In this document: positions 15,755-22,840 of the stretch, in pieces | Layout of the letters: the number at the start of each line of letters is the position of its first letter | Position numbering within the stretch: position 1 is the stretch's first letter | DNA from: Actinomycetes bacterium | Lineage (GTDB): Bacteria; Planctomycetota; Phycisphaerae; JAACET01 | Direction: 5' to 3' | NCBI GenBank assembly: GCA_030614915.1 | Contig: JAUXAG010000013.1 | Location: 1-63,357, forward strand | DNA length: 63,357 bases | Notes under the pieces: model-generated | Databases searched by the model: none | What the model saw: only the letters and a program-made list of their open reading frames with translations | Told to the model about the DNA's origin: nothing | Position numbers and translations under genes: made by a program

Positions 15755-17089
15755 ATGGCTAAGCGGAGAAAGAAAAAGGCGGCGGGAGTGAATAAGGCCC
15801 AGCTACGTCTGGCCCGAGGTACTCGGCTGGCGAAATACCGGCTGGAAAAGCGTCTGGGCCGGGGCGGATTCTGCGAGGTGTGGAAGGCCCGGGATACGGT
15901 GGAGGGGATCTGGGTGGCCTTGAAAATACCGCATTTGGATATCCACGGCAAACGTGACAACAAGTCGGTCCTGCGCGAAGTGGGCCTGATAGCCAAGCTG
16001 CGGCACGAACACATAATGCCGTTGAAGAATGCGGACATTATCGACGGCCAAGCGGTGATAGCTACGGAGCTGTCCTTGGGGACCCTGGCCGACCGCTCGA
16101 AGCCGATGGCCCTCAGGCGGATCCTGTCGATAACCTGCCAAGTGCTGGAGGGACTGGCTTACGCACACCATCATCGCCTAGTGCACTGCGACGTGACGCC
16201 GGGGAATATATTCTTGCTCGCCGATGGTCGGGCGGCGCTGGGCGATTTTGGAATCAGCCTGGAATTCAAGGGGCGCATGGTAACCATCGACGAGTACGGC
16301 ACGCCGGGATATGTGGCGCCGGAGCAGGCCTACGGCAGGCCGACGTATCGCAGCGATTGCTTCGCGGTGGGCTTGATTCTTTACGAGTATATCACGGGTT
16401 TTCTTCCGCGGTGGCCTTTTCGCTGGCCGTTCCGCGGTTACGAGCGGCTGCATGAGCGGACCAACTGGGCTATGGTGGCCTTTTTGAGGCGGGCTCTGTC
16501 GGTGGATCCGGCCCGGCGTTTTGCCAATGCCGAACAGATGCTTACGGCCCTGTTGCAGGCGACACCAAAGGCACTGCGAGAGGGGCTGGTCAAGGCCTCG
16601 GTGGCGAAGAAAAAAACCGACTGGCGCGAGTCTCGGCGAGAGGCGTTTATCAAACGTTACAAGAGGAGCTTTCCCGCGATTTTCCGCTGCGACCAATGCG
16701 GCGAGCCGATAGCGGAAAGCATGCTGAATTGTCCGTGGTGCGGGAGTGGGCACAATCGCTTCGACTACCGCAGCAATTACAGCCACATTTGCCGGCGTTG
16801 TCATAAGGGGGTCTTGCCGGAATGGCGGTACTGCCCCTGGTGCTATGGGGCGGGCTTTCACTCGCCGAACGGTTCGCGGACACCAGGGGTGCGCTATCAT
16901 CGGCATTGCCGATACTGCAAGGGACCGTTGATGCGTTTTATGCGTTACTGCCCTTGGTGCCGAAGGAAGGTACGGCGAGCGTGGCAGGTTCGGCCTTTCC
17001 CCCAAATATGCGGGCGCTGCGGCTGGTCGGTAGATACGACCTTCTGGAACTACTGTCCGTGGTGCGAACAAAACCTGATGCCAAGATGA
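15755..17089 (+). CDS. Ser/Thr protein kinase with four C-terminal zinc ribbons
   Basis: A 444-residue protein. The kinase domain (about 26-270) has the glycine loop GRGGFCEV, ATP-binding Lys57 (VALK), a catalytic loop HCDVTPGN at 144-151 with Asp146 present but Arg and Lys replaced by Cys and Thr, DFG at 164-166 and GTPGYVAPE at 182-190. The C-terminal quarter has four tandem ribbons, each with a CxxC pair and a second pair in a YCPWC-like word: Cys 312/315/326/329, 346/349/360/363, 385/388/399/402 and 419/422/434/437. There is no membrane helix. A strong GGGAGGGGAG site precedes the ATG. The PP2C gene at 18896 is the likely antagonist. Confidence 0.9.
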   Translation: MAKRRKKKAAGVNKAQLRLARGTRLAKYRLEKRLGRGGFCEVWKARDTVEGIWVALKIPHLDIHGKRDNKSVLREVGLIAKLRHEHIMPLKNADIIDGQAVIATELSLGTLADRSKPMALRRILSITCQVLEGLAYAHHHRLVHCDVTPGNIFLLADGRAALGDFGISLEFKGRMVTIDEYGTPGYVAPEQAYGRPTYRSDCFAVGLILYEYITGFLPRWPFRWPFRGYERLHERTNWAMVAFLRRALSVDPARRFANAEQMLTALLQATPKALREGLVKASVAKKKTDWRESRREAFIKRYKRSFPAIFRCDQCGEPIAESMLNCPWCGSGHNRFDYRSNYSHICRRCHKGVLPEWRYCPWCYGAGFHSPNGSRTPGVRYHRHCRYCKGPLMRFMRYCPWCRRKVRRAWQVRPFPQICGRCGWSVDTTFWNYCPWCEQNLMPR

Positions 17090-17097
17090 GAGAAGAA

Positions 17098-17240
17098 AGG
17101 CGTGAGGCTTGAGGCTGGAGGCCTGAGGAAGAAAACGGAAAAACAAATACAGAGAATACAGAAAGATGGATCCCCGCTGGAGTTTATCCCGCACTTTGCG
17201 AAGCATCTTTCAGAGATGCGGGGCGGGGATGGCAACATAA
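17098..17240. repeat. Intergenic repeat mosaic after the kinase gene
   Basis: GAGGCTTGAGGCTGGAGGCC at about 17102 and AATACAGAGAATACAGAAAG at about 17144 are followed by GATGGATCCCCGC. Near 350 the same word leads directly into the complementary GCGGGGATG, but here the two halves are separated by about 50 bases. Confidence 0.6.
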
Positions 17241-17286
17241 ACCGGTCAGTTCGAGTCAATAACCTTGGAACAAAGAGAGCGATAAC

Positions 17287-18864
17287 ATGAAAAGGATATC
17301 TGGTCTAAGAGTGGGACTAGTGATTGTGGTCATCCTTGGCTTTATGCCTAGCGCAGGGCTTGGTGCTTGGATGCCGGGCTTTGGACGACCAATCGTCTGT
17401 AAGGATTATATTGTCTTCGGTGCTTTGTATGGAACCAACCTAATCTGTATTGACTCTAGCGGAAAGAAAATTTGGGACAAAGATATACTGCAGATACGGG
17501 AAGGAAAATCCTGGTCAGCATTTCCCTACGCTAAGAAAGATGATAATTCGATAGTAGTCCAAGCTGATCGGCGTGTTATCGCTATCGATATTCCTAGCGG
17601 CAAAGAAACTCCCCTGTTCAAGACTCACAGTAAAGACCGTATAGTCCGTTTTGATCGTGATAGCGGTCTTGTCTGGTCATTCGATTACTGGACGTATCGG
17701 CGGTTTCGGATGTTGAATCCAGAATCAGGTGCTGTTCTGTGGAAGAATCGACACATTCGGCACGTAATCCATGCTTCGGAGGATACGCTTATTTGCCTGA
17801 CGGGAAAGGGGTCTTTTCATTCGTCTATACGCCTTAGAGCTGTTGAAGCTTTTGACAGCAAATCCGGAAAAAGGCTTTGGAAGACACGATTGCCCAAGGA
17901 CCTGAACAATACCGACTTGCATGAGGTCTTTGTTCAGCAGCACATTGTTATTTCCAGCCGTGACAAGTTGATATGTCTGAGAGCCAAAGATGGAGAGATC
18001 GTCTCGACGCTCGAAAAGAGTAAGGACTACCGTAGCGGCAACTTTGGCAACGTATGCTCCAAAGATGGTAGGCTGGTGTATGTGAGAGATTCGGTAAGGT
18101 CTAAAGAATCACCAACCTTCTACCGCACGGTTTTTCATTTCTGCTCAGTACCTGATTTGACGGACGAATCGGTTACTGAACTATCTGGGCCAAATGAGAC
18201 AGTGTTTGAGTTCACGTCTTATCACAGATATATCATCGCAGAGGTTCCCTATGGTCGTACTTTGGATGGTCGTACTTTGGCAGGTTCCTCTCGAACAGCC
18301 TGTTTCGATATGAAGACGGGTCAGGAAATATGGAACATGAGGTGCCACGAAAAGTCAGAACCCATAAATGGAAAAATCTATTTCAGCGACTTTGCGGACA
18401 TTCAACCACTTACCGCTCGGATCGGTGTGATAGACATTGCCACAGGAAAGGAGATAATTCTCTATGAAGAGAAGATGTTCAAGGGAAAACCGAAGGCAAA
18501 TACCCTTGAGATCATCGAAACCACAGAAGGTAAGATACGTGTGGCTTCAGCAAGGGAGCTGCAAGACCTGAAGAAAGATATAATCGGGCTTACTACAGAA
18601 GAGTTGGATAGCAGGTTGAGGCAGAATTGTGTAGCGGTGATTAGCCGTTCCGCTGACAAACCGGGTATTGCTACAAAACGAGTCAATGCGGATGTGAAAA
18701 ACTACCTCAAAGGAGATCGAACCATCTGCCATAGAAGGATATATCAAGTCGAAGGTGGGTGGCAGGGAAAGCTGTTTATTGAGATAGAGGGTGGAATGGT
18801 TGTTTCTGTGAAACTGCTCCCAAGAATATCAGAAGATGAGCCATCGTCATCGCCGCAAGACTAG
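17287..18864 (+). CDS. Secreted PQQ-type beta-propeller protein
   Basis: A 525-residue protein with a signal peptide (about 1-26, ending GLGA) and repeated blade-like segments of the PQQ-like type, for example LICIDSSGKKIWDKDI, VIAIDIPSGKETPLF, VEAFDSKSGKRLWKTR, LICLRAKDGEIVSTLE and TACFDMKTGQEIWNMR. No cofactor-binding residues of a true quinoprotein dehydrogenase are seen, so a scaffold or binding role is more likely. The gene is more AT-rich than the kinase and phosphatase genes that flank it, and may be a later insertion between them. The tail after residue 420 is Lys/Glu-rich and unlike the blades. Confidence 0.75.
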   Translation: MKRISGLRVGLVIVVILGFMPSAGLGAWMPGFGRPIVCKDYIVFGALYGTNLICIDSSGKKIWDKDILQIREGKSWSAFPYAKKDDNSIVVQADRRVIAIDIPSGKETPLFKTHSKDRIVRFDRDSGLVWSFDYWTYRRFRMLNPESGAVLWKNRHIRHVIHASEDTLICLTGKGSFHSSIRLRAVEAFDSKSGKRLWKTRLPKDLNNTDLHEVFVQQHIVISSRDKLICLRAKDGEIVSTLEKSKDYRSGNFGNVCSKDGRLVYVRDSVRSKESPTFYRTVFHFCSVPDLTDESVTELSGPNETVFEFTSYHRYIIAEVPYGRTLDGRTLAGSSRTACFDMKTGQEIWNMRCHEKSEPINGKIYFSDFADIQPLTARIGVIDIATGKEIILYEEKMFKGKPKANTLEIIETTEGKIRVASARELQDLKKDIIGLTTEELDSRLRQNCVAVISRSADKPGIATKRVNADVKNYLKGDRTICHRRIYQVEGGWQGKLFIEIEGGMVVSVKLLPRISEDEPSSSPQD

Positions 18865-18895
18865 GGAACAGGTGGGGGTTGTACAAGGGTGAGTA

Positions 18896-19681
18896 ATGAG
18901 CAAGACGGAGGCTGCTGCAGTGGAGAAATTGGCACGGCGGTGGGGAGCGGCGAGCGATGTGGGCAAAGTGCGAGATGATAACGAGGACAGCCTGGTGACC
19001 GAGGCTGAGCTGGGACTGTTCCTGGTTTCCGATGGGATGGGCGGACACAGGGGAGGGGCCCTGGCCTCGAAGATTGTAGCCGAAGATTTGCCGGTGATGA
19101 TTGAGACGCGGTTGGCGAAGCTGAGAGGGCAGAGCGTAAGGGCGATCCGCTCGATGCTGAAGCGGACTATCGCCGAGCAGAACCGACAACTCCAAATGGA
19201 AGGGACAAGCGAAGCTGGATATAAGGGGATGGGGGCAACGGTTGTGGTGGCTTTGCTGCGGGATGGGCGAGCATATGCAGCTAACATGGGCGACAGCAGG
19301 CTGTATCTTTTCCGCAAAGGCAGACTTTCACAGCGGTCCAGAGATCATTCGGTGGTGTCGAGCCTGCTGCGGCGAGGACAGATAGATGCCGAAGAAGCCC
19401 AGAACCATGATGCCCAGGGACAGATTACGCGCTATGTGGGTATGGAAGAAGAAGGCCAACCTTATGTGAGAAGCTTTATGCTCAAAGAAGGCGACCGGCT
19501 GCTGCTGTGTACGGACGGGCTGACGGATGCGATAAGCGATAAGGCTATTGCCAAGATACTCAGGGAGCAGGCTGATCCGCAGGCGGCGTGCGAGGCCCTG
19601 GTGCGTGCGGCTAACACGGCTGGGGGTCATGATAATGTTACAACGATAATTGTTAATTGGCTGGAGTCCGAGCAGCATTGA
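18896..19681 (+). CDS. PP2C-family Ser/Thr protein phosphatase
   Basis: A 261-residue soluble phosphatase of the bacterial Stp type. Metal-binding motifs are all present: DVGKVRDDNEDSL near residue 21, SDGMGGHRGG near 45, MGDSRLYL near 131, CTDGLTDAI near 205 and GGHDNVTTI near 246. It removes phosphate from Ser/Thr residues, probably reversing the kinase encoded at 15755. Its stop overlaps the TTG start of the following lipoprotein gene, indicating one transcript. Confidence 0.93.
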   Translation: MSKTEAAAVEKLARRWGAASDVGKVRDDNEDSLVTEAELGLFLVSDGMGGHRGGALASKIVAEDLPVMIETRLAKLRGQSVRAIRSMLKRTIAEQNRQLQMEGTSEAGYKGMGATVVVALLRDGRAYAANMGDSRLYLFRKGRLSQRSRDHSVVSSLLRRGQIDAEEAQNHDAQGQITRYVGMEEEGQPYVRSFMLKEGDRLLLCTDGLTDAISDKAIAKILREQADPQAACEALVRAANTAGGHDNVTTIIVNWLESEQH

Positions 19682-20520
19682 CCAAAAAAGACGTCATATT
19701 CTTTGGCTGCTTGGTGTGTCTGGCAGTTCTGGTCTGTTCGTGCAATGAACAGGCAGAGGAGTCAAGTGAGCCAAGACAAAACACAGGGGCTGAGCAATCG
19801 GACCAGGCCAAGGACGTTCGGGCCAACACTGGACGGGGGCTAAGAGACTACGAGAAGCAATTGCTGGGTCTGATTTATCCGGGAGAGCTATTGGATGCGG
19901 TGAGGATACACGTGGGGCAGCCGAAGGAGCTGCCGGCGAATCCGGTATGGGGGCTGATCGTGCAGATAGCAGTGCAGAACGGCTGGGGGGTGACCGTGGG
20001 GGAGGATATGTATTTTCCCGAAGAGCTGGATACGACGAGCCTCTGGGGGATGCAGTGGCTGGGGCATGAGCTCAGACACGTGCAACAGTATAGGCAGGCA
20101 GGAGGGATAGAGCAGTTCGGAGCGGCCTATGTGTGGTATTTGACGGCTGGGGCAGTGTCGCTTGAGCCGGGTTCGGCGTATGTGAATAATCCGTTTGAAA
20201 ATGATGCCCGGGTGTATGACGGCTGTGTGGCCAAGCTGCTGGGGCAGAGACCGGAACTGCTGGAGGGGCTGAAGTTGGCTCAGGAGCAGCGAAGGGAGTG
20301 GATCAACAGGCAGATAGGTAAATACGCAGGGCAATACAAACAGATTATACGGGGGTGTTTGGGCGAGGCTAGACAAAGGCCGACTACATTTGAGATTAGT
20401 GGGGGAAAGAGTTTCACGATTGATTTTCACTTGAAGGGCGATTTTGCCGGGCCGGTGGGGGGGACGATTAGCTTTGGGACGAGTTATGAAAACAGAGAAA
20501 GAGAAGATGAGAGCGGGTGA
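19678..20520 (+). CDS. Lipoprotein with HExxH motif, possible metallopeptidase
   Basis: A 280-residue protein. The start is probably the TTG at 19678, which overlaps the phosphatase stop (TTGA) and has GGAG about ten bases upstream. It gives a typical lipoprotein signal with lipobox LVCSC, acylated Cys22. The mature part has GHELRHVQQYR at 129-139, an HExxH zinc site, in a domain resembling the DUF4157-like peptidase group (YPGELLDAVRIHVG before it, GGIEQFGAAYVWYL after it). The C-terminal 50 residues are not assigned. It would act at the outer membrane or in the periplasm. Catalysis is not proven; a third zinc ligand is not evident. Confidence 0.7.
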   Translation: MTKKDVIFFGCLVCLAVLVCSCNEQAEESSEPRQNTGAEQSDQAKDVRANTGRGLRDYEKQLLGLIYPGELLDAVRIHVGQPKELPANPVWGLIVQIAVQNGWGVTVGEDMYFPEELDTTSLWGMQWLGHELRHVQQYRQAGGIEQFGAAYVWYLTAGAVSLEPGSAYVNNPFENDARVYDGCVAKLLGQRPELLEGLKLAQEQRREWINRQIGKYAGQYKQIIRGCLGEARQRPTTFEISGGKSFTIDFHLKGDFAGPVGGTISFGTSYENREREDESG

Positions 20521-20537
20521 ACATAGGAGTGCAGGGT

Positions 20538-21494
20538 ATGGCGAGTGTTCGGGCCCAGGTGTACAACAATCTTTCGATTATGCTGGAGGCGGGAGTGCCC
20601 GTGCGGCAATGTCTACGGACGGCGGTATCGGCAGCCAGAGGGAAATTGCGAAGGGCCTGGGGGGAGGTGGCCCAGGCAGTCTGGCAGGGCGACGGTCTGG
20701 CGGAAGCCATGCGGAAACATCCGAAGGAATTCGCCGAGCTGGATGTGCTGCTGATCGAGGCGGGGGAGGTTTCGGGGGGGCTGCCTGAAATGCTGAGACG
20801 TTTGTCGCAATGGTACAGCTTTCGCGAGCGCACGAAGAAGATGGTGATCTCGGGAATGATGCTGCCGGTGCTGGTGTTGATTGCAGCGGCGCTGGTTATA
20901 CCGTTTCCGCGTTGGTTTATGGGCAATATAAGTGGCTGGGGATACTTGCTGGAGGCGGCCAAGCCGTTAGCGGTGCTATTCGTGCCGATCGGGGTGATCT
21001 GGGGGATAGTGCGGTACACGCCGAAGACGGGAGTGCTGCGGAAGTTGGTGGATGGGACGGCCTTGAAGATTCCGCTGGTGGGGCGGGCGGTGAAGCAATT
21101 GGCTCTGAGTAGATACTTCAGGGCCTTTCACACGCTGTTTAAGGCGGGGGTCCCGGTGATTCGCTGTGTAGAGACGTCGGCAGAGGTTACGGGTAACGCA
21201 GTAGTCAGAGAATGGGTCAAGCCGGGCGCCCAGAGTGCACGGACGGGGCATCCGGTGAGCGAGGGATTCGGGCGGGAGTTTCCAAAGGATTTTCTGAACG
21301 CCTGGCTGGTCGGCGAAGAGAGCGGCAAACTGGAGGAAGTGAGCGAACGGTTGGCGAGGACCGCAGCGGAGAAGGCCGAATGGACGATTAGCCAGGTGTG
21401 CAAATGGCTGCCAATACTTATCTACGGGCTTATTTGCATATGGATGATCAGGATGATTTTCAGGATGTGGGGGCAGATTTATGGGGTAGCATAG
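20538..21494 (+). CDS. Type II secretion system F-family inner membrane protein
   Basis: A protein of about 318 residues with two T2SSF domains, each followed by a membrane helix, and three helices in all (about 115-140, 150-165 and near the C-terminus). The signature stretches are LEAGVPVRQCLRTA and LFKAGVPVIRCVETSAEVTGN. GspF/PilC proteins form the membrane platform of secretion and pilus machines. No ATPase, secretin or pseudopilin gene is nearby. The start may be the ATG at 20538 or the GTG at 20517, which overlaps the previous stop as GTGA. It belongs to the phosphatase-lipoprotein transcript. Confidence 0.85.
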   Translation: MASVRAQVYNNLSIMLEAGVPVRQCLRTAVSAARGKLRRAWGEVAQAVWQGDGLAEAMRKHPKEFAELDVLLIEAGEVSGGLPEMLRRLSQWYSFRERTKKMVISGMMLPVLVLIAAALVIPFPRWFMGNISGWGYLLEAAKPLAVLFVPIGVIWGIVRYTPKTGVLRKLVDGTALKIPLVGRAVKQLALSRYFRAFHTLFKAGVPVIRCVETSAEVTGNAVVREWVKPGAQSARTGHPVSEGFGREFPKDFLNAWLVGEESGKLEEVSERLARTAAEKAEWTISQVCKWLPILIYGLICIWMIRMIFRMWGQIYGVA

Positions 21495-21873
21495 AAAAGT
21501 GGTTTTGGGCTTATAGCAAACTGGGAGGCTGACTTTGGTCAACCTCCCAGCTTAGTTAGGTTTCATCAGAGATACTGCCCTAGCAAAGACAAGGCAATTA
21601 GGCGATGTCAGCTCCTTCGTTAATGGCTGTGTAGACCTGATTCCTTTCTCAGTTACGAACTGGTTACAAGTCCCTAATACTGCAGAAAGTAAGGCCATTG
21701 GGCCATGAGAAGCCAGGACGTGCGGAATATCCGAGCCGGCAAGATCTGCCGCAGGCCGCTGTACGCCAAGAAGCTATAGGATATTGAGCCGATCCCACCT
21801 GTGATAGTAAACAGGGTAATCTCGAAAAAAACAATAAAACTTTGAAATAATTTTGATTTCACCAAGTTTTCCC
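21495..21873. other. Gene-free stretch upstream of the PEP-CTERM gene
   Basis: No convincing gene is seen. At 21521-21548 CTGGGAGGCTGA and TCAACCTCCCAG flank a short loop and form a stable hairpin just after the gspF-like stop, which could end that transcript, although no T-run follows. The remainder has only short frames. Confidence 0.4.
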
Positions 21874-21950
21874 TTGACTAAAAGGTGGAATCCCGGTAAA
21901 TTACAGGCCGGTGCGAGAGAGAGTTTTGTAACCTCCTCGCACCTTTTTTT
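21874..21950 (+). ncRNA. Promoter and GA-rich hairpin/terminator RNA, copy A
   Basis: TTGACT at 21874-21879, 17 bases, then TAAATT at 21897-21902 make a good promoter. The transcript should start near 21909 and runs at once into GGTGCGAG (21910-21917), pairing perfectly with CTCGCACC (21936-21943), followed by seven T residues. This is a terminator immediately behind a promoter, giving a RNA of only about 40 bases or an attenuator for the PEP-CTERM gene whose ATG is at 22038. Copy B on the minus strand at 42542-42607 shares the stem and the GAGAGAGAGT word. Confidence 0.55.
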
Positions 21951-22037
21951 GTCGCAGTTGAAAGCTATCGACACGAGGAGCAGAGAGCTTGGCGTACCGT
22001 TTTGTTTGTCCAGGGTTTCCAGAAAAGGAGAAGGATC

Positions 22038-22736
22038 ATGGCTCACTGGGGAATATCAAAAAGAAGCAACGTCTGGTTAGGTTTAATATTATTCATGGCG
22101 CTTGTGTGGGGGGCGTCAACATCGCAAGCGTCCCCAATATCCTTCGACCTGAGCATTGAATACAGTGGCGCTACGGAACCGGAAGGGGCTCCGCCCTGGC
22201 TGACAGCGACCTTCGAGGATTCAGGTGTCGACGAAGTCACCTTGACGCTCACCGCCCTACACTTGACCGGTTCGGAGCACGTCAAAGACTGGGGGTTCAA
22301 TCTGAATCCGAGTTACGATCCGACGGAGTTGGGGTTCGAACTTAAACTACCAAAGACCGGCAGCTTTGATGCCCCCGACATCACCACTGGCACGGATTTC
22401 TGGCAGGCTGACGGCGATGGGCTCTACGATATCCGCTTCCAGTTTGCCGCCGGCGGCGATTCTGACACGCAGTTCGGCGTTGGCGACGAAGCCCAGTTTA
22501 CCATCACCGGCAATCCTGGTTATGGTCTGACGGCTGACTCCTTCGATTTCGTCAGCGAGCCCAACGGAGGCCACGGCCAGTACGAGACAGCAGCACACGT
22601 TGTGAGCATCGGGGAGTTCAGCGCCTGGGTGGCCACACCCGAGCCGGCAACGCTTGCTGTGCTAGCTCTCGGTCTTCTTCTGAGCCTGTTGAGGAAGTGC
22701 AGATTTCCGAGCCTGTTGAGGAAGCGCAAGGCATAA
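22038..22736 (+). CDS. PEP-CTERM exported protein
   Basis: A 232-residue protein with a signal peptide (about 5-32, ending SQA), a Gly/Asp/Thr-rich beta-type body and a C-terminal sorting signal: TPEPATLAVLALGLLLSLLRK, i.e. PEP motif, hydrophobic helix and basic end. Such proteins are processed by an exosortase and usually go to the cell surface or extracellular matrix. AAGGAGAAGG precedes the ATG at 22038. The basic tail is doubled (SLLRK-CRFP-SLLRK) because GAGCCTGTTGAGGAAG is repeated in tandem. No exosortase gene is in the window. An attenuator-like RNA lies upstream. Confidence 0.85.
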   Translation: MAHWGISKRSNVWLGLILFMALVWGASTSQASPISFDLSIEYSGATEPEGAPPWLTATFEDSGVDEVTLTLTALHLTGSEHVKDWGFNLNPSYDPTELGFELKLPKTGSFDAPDITTGTDFWQADGDGLYDIRFQFAAGGDSDTQFGVGDEAQFTITGNPGYGLTADSFDFVSEPNGGHGQYETAAHVVSIGEFSAWVATPEPATLAVLALGLLLSLLRKCRFPSLLRKRKA

Positions 22737-22783
22737 ATCAACACGAAGTGTCCCTCGGAAAGTCAAGTTTATATTAAGAATTG

Positions 22784-22819
22784 CAGAGCCGTGATAAGAT
22801 TCACGGCTCTGTTTTTGTT
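22784..22819 (+). terminator. Intrinsic terminator of the PEP-CTERM gene
   Basis: CAGAGCCGTG at 22784-22793 pairs with CACGGCTCTG at 22802-22811 over an eight-base loop, followed by TTTTTGTTTG. Ten perfect pairs and a T-run make this a clear rho-independent terminator. Confidence 0.9.
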
Positions 22820-22840
22820 TGTTGCGCTGAGCAGGCTGGG

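Noticed and set aside
16250-16600. Pseudokinase call for the zinc-ribbon kinase
   Set aside because: The loop is altered, but the catalytic Asp, ATP lysine and DFG are intact, so it is annotated as a probable active kinase.
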